Assembly (NCBI GenBank): GCA_003154255.1
Contig: PMCY01000148.1
Location: 640-7,352, forward strand
Length of the DNA stretch: 6,713 nt
DNA from: Candidatus Aminicenantota bacterium
GTDB taxonomy: Bacteria; Acidobacteriota; Aminicenantia; Aminicenantales; UBA4085
Reading direction: 5' to 3'
Under the pieces are notes generated by a model. That model made no database searches and was not told where the DNA came from. It saw only the letters and a list, made by a program, of their open reading frames with translations. Positions 1-5,432 of this stretch are shown piece by piece; the first letter of the stretch is position 1, and every line of letters begins with the position of its first letter. The translations under genes were made by a program, and so were the position numbers.

Positions 1-1067
1 GTCGATTGGGTTAGAACGGAGAAATTCTCTTCGGTGTCGCCCCTTCCGGCCGCCGCCGGAACCGGTCCGGGCGCCGGCGTTCCGCGCAGGACGCCGTTGA
101 ACATGTCCGGCAATTCCACGGCCGCCCGGATGCCGTGGCGGCGGAGCTTGTACCAGGCCAACCGGCCGACATCCGTGGCGATCCCGTTCTTGCGGCCGTA
201 GTCGGTGACCCAGAATTTCACCCGGTAATGGACGCCGTAGGGATCGAATTCCATGATCGTGGCCATCGGCGAAGGATCGGAGACCACGCGCGGGCAGTCC
301 CGGGCCGCTTCGCGCAGCATGTCCAGGACGAGCTGGGCCGGGGCCTCGGGGCTGAGCTTGAAATGAAGGGCCAGGGCCGTCCGCGTGTCAGGCTGGGCGA
401 AATTTGTGATGGTCGCCTCGGCCACGCTGTTGTTGGGCAGCACAACGATGTTGGAGTTGCGGTCCAACAGGCGCGTCTCGCGCCAGTTGGTGTCGACAAC
501 GATCCCCTCCTTGTCCCCGATGGAGACCCATTCGCCGCGGTTGATGGAATGCGAAAAATGGAGGGAGATGCCGGATAGAATGTTGCTGAGCACGCCCTGC
601 AGGGCCAGGCCGATGACCATGGTCAGAACGGCCGAGGTGGCCACGACGGTGGTGATGTTGATGTTCAGCGTATATTTCAGGACGCCGAAAAGGACGATCA
701 GGTAGAGGACGCCCAGGGCGATCGAGCGCAGGACGTCGGGCAGGGGAAATGTCTTGCGCGTCCGCGCATACCAGCCGTATACGGCCGCGTCCACCAGCCG
801 GATGATGAAAAAGAAAGCAAAAAAGATGATGGCCGCGTCGACATAAGGAGTGAACGCGGGGCTGAGCCTGCCGAACTCCTTGACCAGGAAGGAGGCCAGG
901 GTGAAGACGAAAGGCAGGGCCACCCGAGCGAACAGCGGGCGCTTGCCCTCGGCCTTTTTGGCGGAAAAGCGGCCGGCCAGAAAGCGGACGGCGGCATAGA
1001 GGAGAAGGCCGCCGATGATGGCCGTCACCCAGACGGCCAGGGTCCGGTAGAATTCCAGATTGTTCAT
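1..1067 (-). CDS. MscS-family mechanosensitive ion channel, 3'-truncated by the window edge
   Basis: Inner-membrane channel of the MscS superfamily, which opens under membrane tension to release solutes. The frame starts at ATG (1067-1065) and stays open for 355 codons to the window edge, so the C-terminus is missing. I translated it codon by codon and found no stop. Hydrophobic helices lie at about residues 8-32, 48-63, 74-92 and 114-131. The pore-lining helix follows at about 138-170, with the family signature GLALQGVLSNILSG (153-166). The beta domain (177-223) includes RGEWVSIGD and VVLPNNSV (208-215). The alpha/beta C-terminal domain ends near residue 321. A Pro/Ala/Gly-rich linker (329-343) and the start of another segment (EENFSVLTQS) follow, so an extra domain beyond canonical MscS is likely. 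The start overlaps the MBL gene stop by 4 bases (ATGA). There is no well-placed Shine-Dalgarno: a GAGGGG lies about 14 bases upstream, which favours translational coupling. Confidence 0.93.
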   Translation of the reverse strand, partial: MNNLEFYRTLAVWVTAIIGGLLLYAAVRFLAGRFSAKKAEGKRPLFARVALPFVFTLASFLVKEFGRLSPAFTPYVDAAIIFFAFFFIIRLVDAAVYGWYARTRKTFPLPDVLRSIALGVLYLIVLFGVLKYTLNINITTVVATSAVLTMVIGLALQGVLSNILSGISLHFSHSINRGEWVSIGDKEGIVVDTNWRETRLLDRNSNIVVLPNNSVAEATITNFAQPDTRTALALHFKLSPEAPAQLVLDMLREAARDCPRVVSDPSPMATIMEFDPYGVHYRVKFWVTDYGRKNGIATDVGRLAWYKLRRHGIRAAVELPDMFNGVLRGTPAPGPVPAAAGRGDTEENFSVLTQS

Positions 1068-1885
1068 AGCTTGATTTTCATCCCCTCGGCTGCGGCATCC
1101 GTCCGTTCGAAGCGGCGGGCTGCCGCGCGCCGCATTTTGCGGATGGTATGGTCGTCGTGATCGGGATTGAAGTGGGAGAGGACGAGGCGAGAGACACCGG
1201 CGGCCTGGGCCAGACGGACGCCCTGCTCCCAGGTGCTGTGGCCCCAGCCCTGCCGGCCGGAGAGATATTCCTCCGGCAGATACATGGCGTCATAGATGAA
1301 AACGGAGGCACCCCGGGCGAAGGCGGCCAGGCGCCCGTCCAGGCCCTCAGCCGGATGTTCGGTGTCCGTGGCGAACACGATGCTGCGTCCGCCCTCCTCG
1401 ATCTTATAGGCGACGCAGCCCTGGGGATGCATGAGCGGGCAGAACGTGACCCTGGCCCCGCCGATGACCGCGCCTTCTTCGCCGATGCGGGAAAAGGCCA
1501 TCTTAGAGGGCGTCGTCTCGATGGGCACGGGAAAGAGCGGGGCCTCCGACAGCCGGCCCAGGATCTCGCGGGTGTCCTCCGGTTCGCGCCAGGAATAGAC
1601 GTCGATGGCCGTGTCGCTCATATAAAGCGGCCCGTAAAAAGGCAGGCCGAAGATGTGGTCGAGATGAAAGTGGGTCAGGAGGAGTGAAACCCTCAGCGCG
1701 GTCTTGCCCCTCCGCCGGGCCGTCAAGTCCTCACCCAGCGGCCGCAGTCCCGTCCCCGCATCGACGATGATCGTCTCGCCGGTCCGCGTCGTTATTCGGG
1801 CGCAGGGCGTGTTGACGCCGATTTTCGTCCCGGACCGACCCTGGCCGGGAAACGTCCCTCGCACTCCATAGAATTCAAGGCGCAT
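1064..1885 (-). CDS. Metallo-beta-lactamase-fold hydrolase (PhnP/tRNase Z-like, COG1235 type)
   Basis: A 273-residue, probably cytoplasmic, dinuclear metal hydrolase; no signal peptide is visible. The metal-binding HxHxDH motif is THFHLDH (H72, H74, D76, H77). Further likely ligands are H153 in MHPQGC, D174 in FATDTEH and H238 in LSHFNPDHDD. The N-terminus (YGVRGTFPG, then VNTPC and VDAGTGLRPLG) and the GWGHSTWEQG segment (H216) are typical of the branch that includes PhnP-like cyclic-phosphate phosphodiesterases and tRNase Z relatives. There is no long flexible arm like that of tRNase Z, so tRNA processing is unlikely. The substrate cannot be read from sequence. A phosphodiester, possibly a cyclic nucleotide given the adjacent adenylate cyclase, is an inference. 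The start is supported by AGGGAG 5 bases upstream. The gene begins 12 bases after the cyclase stop, and its own stop overlaps the channel start by 4 bases. Confidence 0.9.
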   Translation of the reverse strand: MRLEFYGVRGTFPGQGRSGTKIGVNTPCARITTRTGETIIVDAGTGLRPLGEDLTARRRGKTALRVSLLLTHFHLDHIFGLPFYGPLYMSDTAIDVYSWREPEDTREILGRLSEAPLFPVPIETTPSKMAFSRIGEEGAVIGGARVTFCPLMHPQGCVAYKIEEGGRSIVFATDTEHPAEGLDGRLAAFARGASVFIYDAMYLPEEYLSGRQGWGHSTWEQGVRLAQAAGVSRLVLSHFNPDHDDHTIRKMRRAAARRFERTDAAAEGMKIKL

Positions 1886-1890
1886 GATGA

Positions 1891-1896
1891 CTCCCT
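1891..1896 (-). promoter_or_regulatory. Ribosome binding site of the MBL hydrolase gene
   Basis: AGGGAG on the minus strand lies 5 bases before ATG at 1885, inside the 12-base gap after the cyclase stop (TGA at 1900-1898). It confirms the start of the 273-residue MBL protein. Confidence 0.7.
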
Positions 1897-1897
1897 G

Positions 1898-3970
1898 TCA
1901 CTTCATTTTTAGATCGAAAACAAAATCCCAATCATCCGGCGGTGGCTCGGCCTTAAACCGCAGGCTGCGGGCCGCATAGACGGCGGCCACGGGATCGCCT
2001 TCCAGCGCCCCGCAGGACGCGAGCACGGCGTCCCACTCCCGCCGGCGATAGGACGCCAGCAGGCGTTCAAAAACGGCCAGCCTTTCGAGGACGGGCGCCG
2101 GAACGCTCCCCCTCTCCCCGATGAGCTCATAGATGCGGACGGGTTGGGTCTTGCCCACGACGCGCAGGCGGTCGACCTCGCGGGCCACGACGGTGTCGCC
2201 GGCCGCGGCCACGGTCGACTCCCCTGCCAACAGATGGACGCCATATTGCTTGCCGGCGCTTTCCAGACGGGCGGCCAGATTGATCGTATCGCCCATGGCG
2301 GTGTAATCGAAGCGCCGGGTCGATCCCATGTTGCCGACCACGGCCGGGCCGGTGTTGAGGCCGATCCGGGCCCGCACGGGGCGGCCGATCCGCTTCTCGA
2401 ACTCGGGGGCCATTTCGGCCAGGCGCTTCTGGCAGGCCAAAGCCGCGCGGCAAGCCCGCAGGGCGTGGTCGGGAATGTCCAGCGGGGCGTTCCAGAAGGC
2501 GACGATGGCATCGCCCTCGTATTTGTCCAGCGTCCCGCCCGAATCGAGGATGATGTCGGTCATCTCGGAAAGATAGACGTTGAGCAAGCTGACCAGAGCC
2601 TCCGGGCCGAGGGCTTCGGAAATCGACGTGAAGCCGGCGACATCCGAAAAGAAGGACGTGACATCGCGTTTCACGCCGCCCAGCCGAAGCTGCTTGGGAT
2701 CGTCGATAACCCGCTCGATGACATGGGGGCTGAGATAATAGCGAAAGGCGCTCTTGAGGAAGCGCCGCTGGCGGCCCTCGACGGCATAGTTGAGGACGGC
2801 CGCGCCGATCACGGCTAAGAGAACCGCGGCCTCCGGCAGGATGAAGCGGATCCACGTTCCGGCGGCGAAGCCGGCCATGGACGAGGACGCCGGCAGGAGC
2901 GCCAACACGACGGCGGCGCCGAACATATGCGAGCTCCTCCGCAGGACGGTGATCCCGACTCCAGCCAGGAGAGCCCAGAGCAGGGCCAGAAAAAGGTCCA
3001 GGACGACGGGCGTGGGCCGTAAATAGCGGCGGTGCCAGAGCGAATCGAGGGCCGCGGCCTGGATCTCGACGCCTGGCACGACGCCGCTCAAAGGGCTTGT
3101 CTTGATGTCCTGCAACCCGACCGCGCTCACGCCGATCAGCACGACCTTGCCGGCGAATTCGCGCGGTTCGATCTGGGGTTTTTTGTTCTCGGTCGTTTGC
3201 AGATAGCTGTTGATGATCGTGGCGGCCGGATAGCCCCTGTAAGTCCCGGTCGGTCCGAAGAAACGAACCAGCATTTGGCCGTCGGAATCCAGCCTCACTC
3301 CGGAAGCGCCCTCCGGGCCGGCGGCCGCCTCGGCCAGGGCCAGGGCGACGCCGGGCACGGGAACGCCTTTATATCGGAAAAGCAGAGGCAATCGGCGGTA
3401 GATCCCGTCCTCGTCGGGCTTGACCTGGACATTGGCCCCGCCGCGGCATTGGTCCAACAAAACGGGCAGGTCAGCCGTAGCCGAGAGGAATTTTTCGGCC
3501 CAGGGCCGGACATCAGCCGCCGAGGCCTTGCGCTTCAGAAAAGCCTCGGCCTCGGGGGCCGTCTCCTTATCGTCGGCGCTCAAAGCCACGGGCAGGACGA
3601 CGATGCCCGATTCGCCGATGGCCTTGGCCAGCATGAGGTCGTCATCGGCCAACGGCGACGGTTCGGTCATGACCAGGTCGAAAAAAACAGCCTTGGCCCC
3701 GCCGGTCTTGAGAAATCCCAAAAGGGGCGCGTACATCTGGCGGGGCCAGGGCCAGGAGACGCCCTGTTTCTTGTAGAAGTCGAGGCTGTACTGGTCGACC
3801 AGGATGAGGACGATGTCCGAGGCCGCGCGCGAAGGCGCGGCGAAAAGCCGCATGCGGGCGTCCCAGGATTTCCATTCCAGGCCGCGCCACAGCCCCAGCC
3901 CGCCGAGAGCGCCGGCCAGGGCGAATGCCGCCGCCCCGACGGCCAGCCCGCGGACGACTTTTTTATTCAT
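1898..3970 (-). CDS. CHASE2-domain membrane adenylate cyclase (class III)
   Basis: A 690-residue membrane sensor enzyme predicted to make cAMP from ATP. In order: a transmembrane helix (about 8-28); an extracytoplasmic CHASE2 sensor (about 31-318, with VSWPWPR, AKAVFFDLVMTEP and GKVVLIGVSA landmarks); three transmembrane helices (about 322-342, 349-369, 376-396); a linker; and a cytosolic class III cyclase domain (about 435-617). Catalytic residues are complete: metal-binding D443 (FFSDVAGFT) and D487 (KYEGDAIVAFW), purine-selecting K483 and T557 (YTAMGD), and transition-state N564 and R568 (NLAARLE). The K/T pair matches cyanobacterial CyaB1-type adenylate, not guanylate, cyclases. The tail (about 620-690) is helical and TPR-like and ends in PPPDDWDFVF, a form often found after the cyclase domain in this class. 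It starts 12 bases after the M48 stop with no convincing Shine-Dalgarno, so ribosome re-initiation from upstream is plausible. The CHASE2 ligand is unknown. Confidence 0.96.
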   Translation of the reverse strand: MNKKVVRGLAVGAAAFALAGALGGLGLWRGLEWKSWDARMRLFAAPSRAASDIVLILVDQYSLDFYKKQGVSWPWPRQMYAPLLGFLKTGGAKAVFFDLVMTEPSPLADDDLMLAKAIGESGIVVLPVALSADDKETAPEAEAFLKRKASAADVRPWAEKFLSATADLPVLLDQCRGGANVQVKPDEDGIYRRLPLLFRYKGVPVPGVALALAEAAAGPEGASGVRLDSDGQMLVRFFGPTGTYRGYPAATIINSYLQTTENKKPQIEPREFAGKVVLIGVSAVGLQDIKTSPLSGVVPGVEIQAAALDSLWHRRYLRPTPVVLDLFLALLWALLAGVGITVLRRSSHMFGAAVVLALLPASSSMAGFAAGTWIRFILPEAAVLLAVIGAAVLNYAVEGRQRRFLKSAFRYYLSPHVIERVIDDPKQLRLGGVKRDVTSFFSDVAGFTSISEALGPEALVSLLNVYLSEMTDIILDSGGTLDKYEGDAIVAFWNAPLDIPDHALRACRAALACQKRLAEMAPEFEKRIGRPVRARIGLNTGPAVVGNMGSTRRFDYTAMGDTINLAARLESAGKQYGVHLLAGESTVAAAGDTVVAREVDRLRVVGKTQPVRIYELIGERGSVPAPVLERLAVFERLLASYRRREWDAVLASCGALEGDPVAAVYAARSLRFKAEPPPDDWDFVFDLKMK

Positions 3971-3982
3971 CCAGCCCGCGGC

Positions 3983-4894
3983 TCACTTCAATCCGGCGAC
4001 CGCCTGTTTGAAACGGGCCGTCCGGGCGTCGGCGATCTTGACCGCGCCCAGGGCGGTGATGGCCGGGGTGGCCTCCGAAATGCGGTCCTGCGGCGAAGGA
4101 TGGGTCTTGAACCAGCCTTTGCCCGAGGCGGCCGAGGAATCGCCGACCATCGTCTTGAGGAAGCGGGTCAGCCCGCCGGTGTCGTAATGGGCCCGGCCTG
4201 CGAATTTGACGGCCATCCCGTCGGCCTCGTACTCGAATTTGCGGTCGTAGCCGCGCTCGACGAGGCTGCCCACGATGTCGCCCAGAGTGTCCTCAAAGAT
4301 GCCGGTCAGCTTGGCTACGGTGTCGGGGGCGTAAGTTTTGATGGCCGCCGTACCCAGGAGCTTGAAGGCGTCGACGAGGCGCGACTTCTTGATCGACTGC
4401 AGCCCGTGCTTGGCGGTGACGTGGCCGATCTCGTGTGCCAGAATGAGGGCCAGGGTATCTTCATCTTTACAACGTTTGATCAGGCCCTTGGTCAGGAAGA
4501 TCATGCCGCCGGGAGCGGCCAGGGCGTTGACTTCATCGGTGTCCAGAACCAGGAAATGATAACCGGCGAAGGTCTCGGGCCGGTCGGAGAAGAGAGCGAT
4601 GGCGCTGCCCATGGTGCTGATATACTGGGTCAGGGCGGCGTTCTGCAGCACCGGATAGCGGGACAGGATAAGGGCGGCCACGGAGCGGCCGATGTAATAC
4701 TCTTCCTCTTCGCTGATTTCGCCGAAGGTGCTGCGGATGGTCTCGCTCGTTTTCTGGATGGTGTTGGCCTGCTCGGCGCTGATGGTCCCGGTCCCCTTCA
4801 GGACGTCCGCGCCCTGCTGGACGACGGAGCAGCCCGAAGCGAGGAGGAGCAGGCCGAGGGACAGGACGGCGGTGAAAGCGCGGAGGGTCTTCAT
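3983..4894 (-). CDS. M48-family zinc metalloprotease, predicted lipoprotein
   Basis: A 303-residue periplasmic metalloprotease. The N-terminus is a lipoprotein signal peptide with candidate lipidated C22 (LLASGC; the -3 position is Ala, so the lipobox is slightly weak). The protease domain spans about 60-280. HEIGH holds zinc ligands H154 and H158 and catalytic E155. EYEAD supplies the probable third ligand E221 and catalytic D225 by analogy with BepA. H265 in the THPSPQDR segment is also typical. VNALAAPGGMIFLTKGL (122-138) is a family hallmark. It resembles the protease half of BepA/YfgC, but has only a short tail and no C-terminal TPR domain. In E. coli, BepA handles misassembled outer-membrane proteins; a similar quality-control role here is inference. 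Its ATG overlaps the SH3 gene stop by 4 bases, with GGAGG 6 bases upstream inside the SH3 gene. Confidence 0.94.
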   Translation of the reverse strand: MKTLRAFTAVLSLGLLLLASGCSVVQQGADVLKGTGTISAEQANTIQKTSETIRSTFGEISEEEEYYIGRSVAALILSRYPVLQNAALTQYISTMGSAIALFSDRPETFAGYHFLVLDTDEVNALAAPGGMIFLTKGLIKRCKDEDTLALILAHEIGHVTAKHGLQSIKKSRLVDAFKLLGTAAIKTYAPDTVAKLTGIFEDTLGDIVGSLVERGYDRKFEYEADGMAVKFAGRAHYDTGGLTRFLKTMVGDSSAASGKGWFKTHPSPQDRISEATPAITALGAVKIADARTARFKQAVAGLK

Positions 4895-5379
4895 CTGCCG
4901 CCTCCGAAATCGCCCAGGCGTCCTTGGCGCAGGAAGGCCTCGATCAGGTTCGAAGCGACCTTGACCTGCAGCATCCGGTCGACCAGGGCGAAGTTCAGCT
5001 CGGCGTGCTTGGATTTATAGCTGTCTTCAACCTGTTTGTTGAAGCCTTTTCCGGCCAGGGCCACTTCGGAAGCCTTGGCCTGGGTTTTCATCGGGCCGTT
5101 GGAAGCCAGGAGGTTGAGCTTGGTAACTTCCACGGCGCTGGAGTGGATCCAGCCGACGAGGCCGGTCTGGGTCTTGACCTGGATCCAGCCGTTGGATTCG
5201 CTGATTTTGGTCAGCTTGTCGCCGGCCTTGAGCGTGACCAGGGCCGGGGCAAAGAACTGCGGATTCTGGCGGATGGAGGTCGTCTGGATCTTGACCACGA
5301 CCACCGTATCGGCGGCCATGGCCAGCAGCACGATCAAGAGCGCTCCGAACAGAACAAACGTCCGTTTGGGAATTTTCAT
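4891..5379 (-). CDS. Exported bacterial SH3-domain protein
   Basis: A small exported protein of 162 residues from the ATG at 5379-5377. A GTG at 5385-5383 would add two residues but lies within the AGGAGG Shine-Dalgarno, which sits 5 bases before the ATG, so the ATG is chosen. Residues 1-23 form a signal peptide (basic MKIPKR, hydrophobic core, then AMAA). Residues about 25-85 form an SH3b-type domain (SIRQNP, LKAGDKLTKIS, GWIQVKT, GLVGWIHSSAV), a fold that often binds peptidoglycan or peptides in the periplasm. Residues 86-150 are polar and partly helical (KGFNKQVEDSYKSKH) and match no domain I can name. The tail FGGGR overlaps the Shine-Dalgarno of the protease gene. It is the first gene of the proposed operon, directly behind a sigma70-like promoter. 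Its role, perhaps as cell-wall anchor or partner of the adjacent protease, is inferred from context only. Confidence 0.85.
   Translation of the reverse strand: MKIPKRTFVLFGALLIVLLAMAADTVVVVKIQTTSIRQNPQFFAPALVTLKAGDKLTKISESNGWIQVKTQTGLVGWIHSSAVEVTKLNLLASNGPMKTQAKASEVALAGKGFNKQVEDSYKSKHAELNFALVDRMLQVKVASNLIEAFLRQGRLGDFGGGR
4901..4905 (-). promoter_or_regulatory. Ribosome binding site of the M48 protease gene inside the SH3 gene
   Basis: GGAGG lies 6 bases before the protease ATG. It is made by the codons for the Gly-rich C-terminus of the SH3 protein. With the 4-base ATGA overlap (4891-4894), it supports coupled translation of the two genes. Confidence 0.75.
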
Positions 5380-5384
5380 GAACA

Positions 5385-5393
5385 CCTCCTCCC
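5385..5393 (-). promoter_or_regulatory. Strong ribosome binding site that fixes the SH3 gene start
   Basis: The minus strand reads GGGAGGAGG here, a near-perfect Shine-Dalgarno, 5 bases before ATG at 5379. A competing in-frame GTG at 5385-5383 overlaps this element and is therefore not the likely start. Confidence 0.8.
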
Positions 5394-5403
5394 AGCAAAA
5401 TCC

Positions 5404-5432
5404 ATCATAGGGATTCGATCAGGCCAAGTCAA
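5404..5432 (-). promoter_or_regulatory. Sigma70-like promoter for the SH3-to-channel operon
   Basis: Read on the minus strand, TTGACT (5432-5427) is followed by a 17-base spacer and TATGAT (5409-5404). Each hexamer matches its consensus (TTGACA, TATAAT) at five of six positions and the spacer is optimal. The -35 box lies in the last helicase codons and the -10 box in the short gap before the SH3 gene. A transcript would start near 5397, leaving a leader of about 18 bases containing the Shine-Dalgarno. It assumes the host uses a standard housekeeping sigma factor. Confidence 0.6.

Noticed and set aside
135..578. Plus-strand frame of 147 codons, with other short frames in the first kilobase on both strands.
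   Set aside because: The minus-strand frame through this region reads as a continuous MscS channel with its signature motifs; the others are shadows.
1064..1885. MBL protein as tRNase Z.
   Set aside because: It has the HxHxDH core but no flexible-arm insertion for tRNA binding, and its neighbours point to signalling, not RNA processing.
1898..1935. AT-rich patch before the MBL gene as a possible internal promoter.
   Set aside because: It encodes the conserved-looking cyclase tail (WDFVFDLKMK), and no -10/-35 pair with acceptable spacing was found.
3032..5020. Plus-strand open frame of 662 codons antisense to the cyclase and protease genes.
   Set aside because: It runs opposite to two genes with complete catalytic motifs. 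Its translation is low-complexity and shows no recognisable domain. Long antisense frames are expected in GC-rich genes with strong third-position bias.
5380..5418. Possible transcription terminator after the helicase gene.
   Set aside because: The 39-base gap has no GC-rich inverted repeat followed by a T-run; it holds the promoter -10 box and a ribosome binding site instead.
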